DNA from: Chthonomonas sp. UBA2362
GTDB lineage: Bacteria; Armatimonadota; Fimbriimonadia; Fimbriimonadales; Fimbriimonadaceae
DNA length: 64,000 nt
Direction: 5' to 3'
Assembly: GCA_002344135.1 (NCBI GenBank)
Contig: DDTO01000004.1
Location: forward strand, 487,660-551,659
Notes under the pieces: generated by a model
Seen by the model: the letters and a program-made list of their open reading frames with translations, nothing else
Told to the model about the DNA's origin: nothing
The model's database searches: none
Position numbers and translations under genes: made by a program
Part shown: in pieces, positions 52,477-60,489 of the stretch
How the letters are laid out: each line of letters begins with the position of its first letter
How positions within the stretch are numbered: position 1 is the first letter of the stretch

Positions 52477-55400
52477 TTAGTCCCCATCGAGTCCGAAGTT
52501 CCGGGCAAGAATCTGATAGTCTGTCAGAGCCACTTGCCCATCCCCATTGAGGTCTGATCCTGAATCGTAGGACGCGTCGCCACGAACCGAGCCGTATGAT
52601 CGGCTCATGTAGGTGAAGTCCTGGACATCAATCACGTTGTCCCCTGTACAGTCTCCGTTTAACAGGGAGCAGGTAATCGGCGTCATCTCCATAGTGTTTG
52701 CAGACGCCGACACCGCGCGCCGGAGCCAATGCTCGCTCTTCACAAGGACTTGATACGCTCCGGGCGGCAGCACAACATGTGTCTCGAAGGTCCCATCCGT
52801 GTTCAGAGACACTCGCGCGGTGCCCAGGCTCGCCATGGAACCAGGTCGCCTGAATTCGAGGACGACCGCAGGAGGCATTCCTACGAAGTCCTGCAAATCA
52901 ATGGATCCTATGATTCGAATGGGCGGAGAGAGTGCCATCTTTAGCAAGGCAGATCGATTCCCGACGCCGTCGACTGCAAGCGCATAGACGAACACTTGTT
53001 CCGATGGATCGAAGGGAATAGGACCGGTGTAAGGATACGCCGTCGTGCCGTTAAGGGAGTAGTAGAGATCATCAACACCCGCTGTATCCGTGGCTTGCAG
53101 CGTGATGTTCTGACCCGCGGCTTGTGCTCGGAGGACCGGTGGGTCGATGTCGGCTGCTTCTGGCCCAGAGATGTTGTAGTCTGGGTTGAGCGGCAGTTCT
53201 GGCGTGCCGTTTCTATCCAAATCGACGAGGGCAAGTACAGATCCGTCTTCGGAGATGGCGATCCGTATGAATGTGTCGGGTGGCAAACTGACGTCATGGA
53301 ACCGTACGACCCGATTCGGCACACCCAGTGCGTTGCGCCGGATCATATCCAACCCAAACGGTCCGGTCATGGTCCGGAACTCCAACGCATAGGACTGATT
53401 TGCCGGCATACGATAGGTGATTGCGCTGGGAGAACCCGTACTGCGGGTGACCCCTGGCGGCTCCGAGACTCCCTCGCCAACATCTTCTGTCCGCCGGCCA
53501 GAACTATCGATAACTGTCAAGCGGTTGCCGAGACCCTGCGCGTCGACTTGGATCTGCGGAGTTATCGGGCCGGTGACGGTGGGGGACACTTCAAACGGTG
53601 TCTCCCATCTTATCATAGAAGACGCATTGCGCAACGTCGCCGTGTTCTTGCATAGTTCTGTATGCTCGACGCTACCATCCTGGCCAGCATAATCGGACCC
53701 TCCATTGAACACACTAAGTACGGCATCTGGAGCATTGAGGTCCGTACTTCCAGTGCGTCGGGTGGCGCTCAACAGTGGGACGGTTCCATCGCCTGAGCCA
53801 GTCTCCGTAACGAGAACATCATCAGCCATTACTTCCCGGCCACCGAGTGCATCCGGAAGCGCAAACCAAGCAGTGTGTCGGGCTACGACGGCCAAGATCG
53901 TTTGATCCTCCGCCTGATTCCCCACCAAGTGGAGGTACTTGACTCCGAGGCCAGAACTACTCCAATCGTCTTGGCCGGATGCTTTATGAAATTCTTTAGA
54001 GTGCGAGCCAGGATCAGTACGGACTGAAAGTCCGTCGACGTAGGTGAAGTACTGTTGTGAATTATAAGTTTCCCAGGCGACGTTGTTTCCGTCCACGTCC
54101 CATCCCTCTTCGCGGAAGGGCCTGCCTCCAAGGTCGAAGTACGCCGAACTCGATATGAGTTCGTGTGCGCCCGGATAGTCCTGAGCCACCTCCCGTATGG
54201 CGTCTACTGGCAGCCATCCAAGGAGCCAGTGCCGGAACCACTCGCCGGTCGCCAAAATGTGCGCGGTCTTCGATGCACCTAAGAACGGCGAGCCAATTGT
54301 CGTCATCGTGCGAACACGATGGTCTGTGCGGTGATCGAGTAAATAGCGGCGAGAAACCAGTCCTCCCATGCTATGAGCGATGACAGAGAATGACGGCTCT
54401 GTCTCCGATCCCATCCCTTGCTTGTAGTATTGGACAACTCGGTCAACCAGTTGTTTTAGACTTTCTGCGGACGTTGCATTCGAGAATCGCCAATCATAAG
54501 GAAAGGTGAACGCGCTGTACGATAATCTGGAATCGTTGGTCCACGTCTCTCGATTGGTTCGGCTCATATCAAGCATGCGATAGCCAAGTTTGAACTGAAT
54601 GAAGGACATCAGGTCTCGGTAAGCGTCGTGGTAGATCGTGTCTGGTACGACGGGCATGCCCATAGCCATGTCTCGGAGGTCGTGGGCGTAGGAGTTATCG
54701 TAGAATGTGCCAGCATCAATCCACTTCACGTCACCGGTGCCGTCGACAATCATCGTTGCTCCGATACCTGGCACAAAGATGAGGGGTTCGTATCGAGCAC
54801 GGAGTTCCACCACTGCTTGAGCAGCCCCTGCTTCCACCCAACAGACCGCTTCACCGTCGAGGCTCTCGTTATTCGGGGTGAGAGAGTCGAAAAGAGCCAC
54901 GTTGGACACGACGCCGACGCCGGACACAGTGTCCCCTACCGACAGTATGGGCATCGGGTCCGAAGCCCGATATTGGGCGTTACCCGGCTGGACACGAGAT
55001 CGGAAGATCGTCTTACGATCCCGACTGTCGAGAGCGACGAAGAGAACCTCGTAAACGGTATTGCCACCTTCCGCGCTCGAAATGACACAGATTCGCTCAT
55101 CTTTGAGGATGGACTTCACAACCGAGCGGAGGGGCTCGCCTGGTTCGTATTGGCCATCGAGATCGGTGTCCCGATAGTCAACGCCGGGATCGTAGACATA
55201 CGCGTTTCGGGGATCATATGGTACGCGCGTGCCGACGACCCGAATCGGGGTTCCTGTTGTGTGCAGCCAAATGCCGGGGCCAGCTGTTTCGGAGGAACTG
55301 GCGGCTGCTCTGTCGGCTGCGAAGACTACGGCACTTCCATCATCTGAGATGCCGGGGCTGAGCCCGATGTTCAGAAACGTAGGCGATGCCGCGATCGTCG

Positions 55401-56385
55401 TGAACGAGGCAGGGTTTGTCACCGAGCCTTTGATGATCGAAGGACCCTGGTCGCGGTAAGTGACAAAAGACGCGCCTCCCGCTTTTGGCCGCCGGGGCTC
55501 AGGCGTCAGTAAGGACTGCTGTCGCGTCCTGCCAGGCGAGGAGAGATAGTTCTGGTTGTCGTCGCCGAGTCCGGTGAAGAGGACTTGGCCGTCGTTATTC
55601 ATCGTGGGAAACGCCTCGTTGCGTGGTCCCTGGAACGCAAGCCACCGATTCGGTCCGAGTGGACGGAAGGGTGCCGGCAGGCCGTTCTCCCAGGTCGGTC
55701 GCCCGTCGATCCCAAGGGGCCAACTGCCCATGGGATACACGTCGAAGTGAGAGAACCAGTGGAAGGGAGCGGTCACGAGGGCACGTATGCCAGGGTCCGC
55801 ACCCTCTACGAGGATGCTATTCGGTCGGCTTTGGGTTGCATCCCACTTTTCGATGTAGGTCATCGGAGGATACTGAACCTGCTGCTCTGGTATCCCGCCA
55901 ATCAAGTAGTTGACGAAGAGGGTTGGATCAATGCGGCGCCGGGAAACAGCCACATCGCTATCGTTCAGGACCGGTGGGGTGAACTCCTGCCACGGCCTAT
56001 CTCCAGAATCGGGAAACTCCAATGTATATGAGCCATTACCCAACTCGACCCCTGGAGCCATCAGAGGATAGGGAACGGCGCCAGACATGCGGCTATTGAA
56101 AGCGTAGATGTTCTGAACTCGCCGACCGTCGCCACGGGTCGTTCGGGCACTGAAGGCCACCAGGCCATTGCGGTTGACCGACACCCACGGGTCAATCGTG
56201 GTGAGTGTGCGTCCGTAGCTATCCAGCGTGCCCGTGCGAACCAGCACTCGGTGATTTCGGATAACGGAGGCATCAGCAAAGGTGTCGCCTTGACATGGGG
56301 CCTTCGTGCTGAGCATCGCAAGGAGAACGGTCATTGCAAACCACAGGTGATTGCGATCGTGAAACTGCTGCTTAGGGTATGTCAT
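52477..56385 (-). CDS. Secreted LCAT/PGAP1-like alpha/beta hydrolase with dockerin-like C-terminus
   Basis: The 1302-residue protein has a signal peptide (to about residue 33). A TolB-like propeller region (to about 520) contains SxDGxxVVF strands. A hydrolase domain follows: oxyanion strand PLIFVPGIGATMI, nucleophile S672 in IAHSMGG, an Asp in GSGDGTVPLLS (about 866) and a His in VEHTEL (about 912). Ig-like domains (SPTVTGPITPQ; AQAAGQNITLQATDTAG) come next, then the shared tail: KSEHWLRRAV and calcium loops GDCTGDNVIDVQDFTYMS and SDLNGDGQVALTDYQILA, ending FGLDGD. LCAT/PGAP1 relatives act on lipid esters. CCGGAG nine bases upstream is the ribosome site. GC is lower than in flanking genes. 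Confidence 0.83.
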   Translation of the reverse strand: MTYPKQQFHDRNHLWFAMTVLLAMLSTKAPCQGDTFADASVIRNHRVLVRTGTLDSYGRTLTTIDPWVSVNRNGLVAFSARTTRGDGRRVQNIYAFNSRMSGAVPYPLMAPGVELGNGSYTLEFPDSGDRPWQEFTPPVLNDSDVAVSRRRIDPTLFVNYLIGGIPEQQVQYPPMTYIEKWDATQSRPNSILVEGADPGIRALVTAPFHWFSHFDVYPMGSWPLGIDGRPTWENGLPAPFRPLGPNRWLAFQGPRNEAFPTMNNDGQVLFTGLGDDNQNYLSSPGRTRQQSLLTPEPRRPKAGGASFVTYRDQGPSIIKGSVTNPASFTTIAASPTFLNIGLSPGISDDGSAVVFAADRAAASSSETAGPGIWLHTTGTPIRVVGTRVPYDPRNAYVYDPGVDYRDTDLDGQYEPGEPLRSVVKSILKDERICVISSAEGGNTVYEVLFVALDSRDRKTIFRSRVQPGNAQYRASDPMPILSVGDTVSGVGVVSNVALFDSLTPNNESLDGEAVCWVEAGAAQAVVELRARYEPLIFVPGIGATMIVDGTGDVKWIDAGTFYDNSYAHDLRDMAMGMPVVPDTIYHDAYRDLMSFIQFKLGYRMLDMSRTNRETWTNDSRLSYSAFTFPYDWRFSNATSAESLKQLVDRVVQYYKQGMGSETEPSFSVIAHSMGGLVSRRYLLDHRTDHRVRTMTTIGSPFLGASKTAHILATGEWFRHWLLGWLPVDAIREVAQDYPGAHELISSSAYFDLGGRPFREEGWDVDGNNVAWETYNSQQYFTYVDGLSVRTDPGSHSKEFHKASGQDDWSSSGLGVKYLHLVGNQAEDQTILAVVARHTAWFALPDALGGREVMADDVLVTETGSGDGTVPLLSATRRTGSTDLNAPDAVLSVFNGGSDYAGQDGSVEHTELCKNTATLRNASSMIRWETPFEVSPTVTGPITPQIQVDAQGLGNRLTVIDSSGRRTEDVGEGVSEPPGVTRSTGSPSAITYRMPANQSYALEFRTMTGPFGLDMIRRNALGVPNRVVRFHDVSLPPDTFIRIAISEDGSVLALVDLDRNGTPELPLNPDYNISGPEAADIDPPVLRAQAAGQNITLQATDTAGVDDLYYSLNGTTAYPYTGPIPFDPSEQVFVYALAVDGVGNRSALLKMALSPPIRIIGSIDLQDFVGMPPAVVLEFRRPGSMASLGTARVSLNTDGTFETHVVLPPGAYQVLVKSEHWLRRAVSASANTMEMTPITCSLLNGDCTGDNVIDVQDFTYMSRSYGSVRGDASYDSGSDLNGDGQVALTDYQILARNFGLDGD

Positions 56386-56905
56386 GCGTCAAACTCCGGA
56401 AAAGGAATCGTGCTACTTTTAGAAGAGAGACAAATCTGCCGCGCCATGCCGCCACTCGCAGGAAATTTTGGCAGTTCCCAAGGGGGCAACTGGCCCCATC
56501 CTCTCTCCCGCAGTGTGCGGCTGGCTCCGGGGACCCGACATCTTCCTCGGTCACAAAATCGAAGTTCCTACTAGGAATTGTACTTGGCCCGCTCTCCGAC
56601 GATGCCGAAGTTAGCCCAACTTAAGCCCAGTGTGCTAAGTTAGGCTATCTGGTGGCTCGAACAAGCCCGCGACGGGTTCCTCACGGTCGGCGATGCGGCG
56701 GGTGTCGCCGAGTGCGATGCTGAACTGCGGCGTCTCGACAGGAGCACCAAAGCGCCTGGGACCAGTGGGGGCTTGTGACTCGCCCTCCCTCCGAAAGGCG
56801 TTCGAAAGGCGTGCGTAAGGCATCCGAAAGGAGAGCATTACGGATTCCTGCCGATTCGGTACTGCAGCCCTCTAGAACCGATGGATAGCGACCGAAGATC
56901 GGAGT
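56386..56905. other. 520-base intergenic region without a gene
   Basis: I see no convincing coding frame. It holds the leader of the hydrolase gene on the minus strand and an imperfect inverted repeat, AGCCCAACTTA (56613-56623) with TAAGTTAGGCT (56636-56646), ten of eleven bases paired. No tRNA-like fold was recognised. Confidence 0.5.
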
Positions 56906-57559
56906 ATGGCGAGAGTCAAAGCGGCGATTGTAGGCCCGATCTCGGGGCGCCTCGGGGGCGTGGTCTTTGCCGACACCCCTTGGGGCATGACGATGCGGGA
57001 GTTGCCGGAACGGAGCCCGCGGGTGAGCGCCGCACAGGCCGAAGTCCGCATGCGGCTCGCTCGCGCTTCGGCAGCGTTCCGCGCGATGACGCTCGAGCAG
57101 GCGGCGGCGTGGCGGGCGTATGCCGTGGCGCTGAACGGGGACCTGCCCCAAAGCCGCAGATCGGGTGGGATCAGTGCGCAGCAGGCGTTCAACGCCCTCG
57201 CCACCAAGCTCCTGCAGATCGATCCCGAGGCGGAGATTCCCCTGACCCCGCCGAGCGATCCGTTCGGGGGCGATGCCCTCGCATTCACCTTGGCGTCCGT
57301 GTCGGGCGGAGTGCAGGTGTCCGCGGACCGGCCGAACGCGCCGGGGGTGGTGACCGAGCTGATGCAGCAGCGGCTGCCGTCGGTGCACTGCCGAACCTAC
57401 TTGCAGCGATACCGGACAGGCACTTTCACGGGGTTCGATGCGGGGCTTTCGGTGGTGCTGCCCGTCGCATCGGGGGTGTGGGCGGTGGCGGCGCGGTTCG
57501 TTCGGGCAAGCACAGGGCAGGTGGTAGCGCCAATGGAGCTCGGAATGGTCGTGGTGTGA
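56906..57559 (+). CDS. Unknown protein, DUF6266-like N-terminus; paralog of the 50937 gene
   Basis: The 217-residue product begins MARVKAAIVGPISGRLGGVVF, followed by MTLEQAAAWRAYAVALNG, a helical GISAQQAFNALATKLLQ, TPPSDPFGGDAL and a beta-rich C-terminal part with VVLPVASGVWAVAARFVRAST. It aligns by eye in order and spacing to the 240-residue protein at 50937. No signal peptide or catalytic motif is present. No good Shine-Dalgarno was found; GGAG is only one base from ATG. Function is unknown. Confidence 0.65.
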   Translation: MARVKAAIVGPISGRLGGVVFADTPWGMTMRELPERSPRVSAAQAEVRMRLARASAAFRAMTLEQAAAWRAYAVALNGDLPQSRRSGGISAQQAFNALATKLLQIDPEAEIPLTPPSDPFGGDALAFTLASVSGGVQVSADRPNAPGVVTELMQQRLPSVHCRTYLQRYRTGTFTGFDAGLSVVLPVASGVWAVAARFVRASTGQVVAPMELGMVVV

Positions 57560-57597
57560 GCACTGGGTTGCTTGCCCCCTCCCGCCCTTCGGGCGCC

Positions 57598-57619
57598 CTC
57601 TCCCGATGACGCGGGAGAG
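57598..57619 (+). terminator. Hairpin after the 56906 gene
   Basis: CTCTCCCG (57598-57605) pairs with CGGGAGAG (57612-57619) around a six-base loop, 38 bases after the stop. A second small palindrome, CCCGCCCTTCGGGC, precedes it. Confidence 0.5.
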
Positions 57620-57707
57620 GTGTCAAATCATGCCTTCCTTCCCCGGTCAGATCTCGACTATTCCCCCTACATGCCTCGACGCGGCGAGGATGAGGCTTCC
57701 TACGGGA

Positions 57708-57734
57708 AAAGCGCGGGCGAGCCCGCGCACTCCA
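57708..57734. repeat. REP-like palindromic element, copy 1
   Basis: The element contains AAAGCGCGGGC, a two-base spacer and GCCCGCGCACTCCA, so GCGCGGGC and GCCCGCGC form a hairpin. A second copy with one base changed lies at 60415-60441. The two flank the YCF48-type gene. Confidence 0.65.
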
Positions 57735-57797
57735 CAGCGGGCTTCGTCAAGGCCGACCCACTCCACACGAAGCACTGTCGAGTCGGGGCCGGGGGGC

Positions 57798-60116
57798 TTA
57801 GTCGCCGATTGCCCCGAAGCGAAGGCTCAGGATCGCGAAGTCGCCGATGTCGACCGCGCCGTCTCCATTCAAGTCGGCTTCGGCGTTCCAGGCGGGTTCG
57901 CTGGGGCTCGATCCGAACGCCACGGACAAGAGCGCGTAATCGCCGACGCTGACTTCATTGTCACCGTCGATATCGCCGTTGACGAGCGCGACGGACGGGG
58001 CGGCGACGGTCCCGTTCGCCAGAGAAACCGTCGCGACGGTTCTTGCCAGCCAGTGGCTCGCCTTTGCCCGAATCGTCGTCGGCCCGCGCCGCACGCTCTC
58101 GAACGAGTAGCGACCCAGCGAATCGAGCACCGCCCAGCGCGTTTCCACGACCTGACCGCCCTGCAGCAGGTCGAAGCGAACCTCTCGCCCCGCCGGGCTG
58201 ATCGGATAGTCACCCAGCGTGAGGGTCCCGGTCACCCGCGTGGACCGGCGGAAGATCGTCCCTCCATATCCGGCGAACGCGACGTGCCCAGAATCCAGTG
58301 CGCTGATCCGGTACGGGTAGGTCGGCCAGGGCTGAACCACCTGCCGGCTCCAGGTTTGGCCGGCATTGGTCGAGTGGTAGACCACTCCGGCAGACGACGA
58401 ATCCACCCGACCACACATCCAGATTTCCGATGCGCTGACCGGGACCACGTCGAAGAGGTTGTCGCCGATCGTCCCCATGTCCACCAAGGTCCAGGTCGCT
58501 CCCCCGTCCGAGGTCTTTGCCGCGTAGCCGAACCAGCCGACGGCCCAACCTCGAAGCCGATCGAGGAACCGGACCTTCGAGACTTCCGGGCCCGTGAAGT
58601 AGCCGGGTAGGTGAAAGTCGATCCAAGTGACTCCGCCATCCAGGGTTCGCTGTCCGAAGTCGTTGTCTGCAGAGATCCATCCCGTCTGAGTGTCAATGAA
58701 CTGGACGGTCGTGCCCCCGCCTCTTTGGCCGAGGTCGATCCACTGCCAACTCGCCCCGCCATTCGTGGTGCGATACAGGGAGTGCGTGTGGGTGCCATCG
58801 AAATCCACCCCATAGATGTAGCCGAGATCGTGATCGACGAAGTCGACGTCATAGAGCCAGAGATTGCCGGACAGGGCGGGATAGCCGATAGAGACCCAGC
58901 TCTCTCCGCCGTCCATCGTCTTGAAGACCGTACCGCCGGGTCCCGCAGCCGCTGCGAAGGAGCGATCGACGACGTCGATGGCGACGAGGTCTTCGTCTCG
59001 ACCCCAGATTTGGCCGGTGACTTCGAGTTTCTTCACGTCCCAGAAGGCGCCCCCGTTCGTGGTCCGGAAGATGTAGCCGTTGTGCCCTACAGCCATGCCG
59101 AAGTCGGCGTCGAGCAATTGGATATCGGTGATCTGTGCCCCGCATCCATGATTGACCTGATGCCAGGTGATGCCGCCGTCGCTGGTTTCGAAGATGAAGC
59201 CGATGTCGCCCACCACCCAACCGTGGGTCGCATCGGCGAAGTGCATGTTCCATTCGGCAGGGAGGGCTCCCGGACCGTCGAGAGTCTGAACCCAGGTAAA
59301 GCCGCCGTCCTCGCTGCGCCAAATGTCGCCTTTGCCGGAGACGCCGCATACGACCTCGCCCGAGCCGGCCCGTGCAAAGTTCAGGATGCCCGACCCGATG
59401 CCGACGGCGATCGGAAACCACGTTTCACCGGCGTCCATTGTCTGCAGGATCGTCGTGCCGCTATCGGCGATGGCGCGGAGCGGACTCATCCACAGCACGG
59501 CGTTGGCAGCGTCCGAGTGCTTGCGGACCCAGTTGCGTCCGCCGTCGGTCGTCTTGAAGATCCCGTACTCTTGGGTGGAGCTTTGCCAGCCGCCGACCAA
59601 GCCGACGTCGGCGTCCCGGAAGTCCATGCCGTACATCACCGGACAGGTGGGGTAGGCCGACCGCAGGGCAAAAGTCGCCCCTCCGTCGGTGCTCGCCATG
59701 CAAGCTCCGTTCGCGCCGATCATGGCCACGGAGTCCGACACGAAGTCGATGTGATACCAAGACCCTTGCAGGACCGATCCAACAGGCGACCACGATGCGC
59801 CGCTGTTCGTCGTTCGCAGAGCGTCGTTGTTGTTGCCGACGACCATCCCGACTTCGGCGTTGCGGAATCGGACCGCGTAGAACGGATCGGCGCCATAGTC
59901 GGCCGATCGGTGAGTGATCCACGAGCGGCCGCGGTTCTTGGTTTCCAAGAGGTGCCTGTTCAGGCCGGAGACGAATACTCGATCGCCGGAGAATGCGTGA
60001 ACACCCGACAAGCTCCGGTCCGTGGGAATGGGACTTTGCTTCGTCCAGAAGTCTTGAGCCCGGGCGCCGCCTACGCAAAGGAGCACGAGGCTCGAAAGAC
60101 ATGCAAACCTGTTCAC
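57798..60116 (-). CDS. Secreted YCF48/BNR-type propeller with dockerin-like C-terminus
   Basis: The 772-residue protein has a signal peptide (NRFACLSSLVLLCVGGARAQ) and about twelve asp-box or YCF48-like repeats (TTNSGASW, STDGGATF, KTTDGGRNW, RSEDGGFTW, ETSDGGITW, RTTNGGAFW, KTMDGGESW, KTSDGGATW). A small beta domain with KASHWLARTV and two calcium-loop units (DIDGDNEVSVGDYALLS, ADLNGDGAVDIGDFAILS) end in FGAIGD. GTG at 60116 is chosen from GAGGTG upstream and the signal peptide; longer starts lack both. Role is unknown, probably surface display or binding. Confidence 0.82.
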   Translation of the reverse strand: MNRFACLSSLVLLCVGGARAQDFWTKQSPIPTDRSLSGVHAFSGDRVFVSGLNRHLLETKNRGRSWITHRSADYGADPFYAVRFRNAEVGMVVGNNNDALRTTNSGASWSPVGSVLQGSWYHIDFVSDSVAMIGANGACMASTDGGATFALRSAYPTCPVMYGMDFRDADVGLVGGWQSSTQEYGIFKTTDGGRNWVRKHSDAANAVLWMSPLRAIADSGTTILQTMDAGETWFPIAVGIGSGILNFARAGSGEVVCGVSGKGDIWRSEDGGFTWVQTLDGPGALPAEWNMHFADATHGWVVGDIGFIFETSDGGITWHQVNHGCGAQITDIQLLDADFGMAVGHNGYIFRTTNGGAFWDVKKLEVTGQIWGRDEDLVAIDVVDRSFAAAAGPGGTVFKTMDGGESWVSIGYPALSGNLWLYDVDFVDHDLGYIYGVDFDGTHTHSLYRTTNGGASWQWIDLGQRGGGTTVQFIDTQTGWISADNDFGQRTLDGGVTWIDFHLPGYFTGPEVSKVRFLDRLRGWAVGWFGYAAKTSDGGATWTLVDMGTIGDNLFDVVPVSASEIWMCGRVDSSSAGVVYHSTNAGQTWSRQVVQPWPTYPYRISALDSGHVAFAGYGGTIFRRSTRVTGTLTLGDYPISPAGREVRFDLLQGGQVVETRWAVLDSLGRYSFESVRRGPTTIRAKASHWLARTVATVSLANGTVAAPSVALVNGDIDGDNEVSVGDYALLSVAFGSSPSEPAWNAEADLNGDGAVDIGDFAILSLRFGAIGD

Positions 60117-60489
60117 GTTACACCTCGACGGTTGGTCTTGTCCGCCACCAAGGCTAGGCGAGGAGGCCAACCACTTGCCTCATGATTCGCGGCAGCGCTT
60201 ATTAGGACTATGACTGCCGTCATACGGGGGAATCCAAGTCGGATGGACCTGTTGTTTCCGGATCATCGCCAGGGCGATCCCACGCCCAGCATCCCGACCG
60301 GAACGATGGCAGGCGGACGGATCTCCCCGGCTTTTGGCGCGCGCCGCGTCAGCACGATCATTCTACTTCGCCAGGAAAGGCAGCGCACTCTCAGCCGGGC
60401 GAGCGGGAGACGGCAAAGCGCGGGCGGGCCCGCGCACTCCAAAAGAGGAGCGGATCTACCGCTTACGGCAAGGTAGGATTCGGGGCAGC
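60117..60489. other. 373-base intergenic region
   Basis: It holds the ribosome site of the YCF48-type gene, the second REP-like element and the candidate -10 of the cyclase-like gene. Short open frames here look non-coding. Confidence 0.5.
60415..60441. repeat. REP-like palindromic element, copy 2
   Basis: It is identical to the copy at 57708-57734 except for one base in the spacer (GG instead of GA). Arms are 60418-60425 and 60428-60435. Confidence 0.65.

Noticed and set aside
56372..56554. 60-residue minus-strand frame ahead of the large hydrolase
   Set aside because: There is no ribosome site or family, and it overlaps the hydrolase leader and start.
57572..57797. CRISPR-like or tRNA-like structure in the GC-rich palindromic region
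   Set aside because: The palindromes are single and differ from each other. No repeated spacer structure or cloverleaf is present.
58611..60185. 524-residue plus-strand frame opposite the YCF48-type gene
   Set aside because: It is the antisense of repeated asp-box codons and has no signal, motif or ribosome site.
60210..60476. 88-residue plus-strand frame upstream of the cyclase-like gene
   Set aside because: It runs through the REP-like palindrome, has Arg/Pro-rich random composition and no ribosome site.
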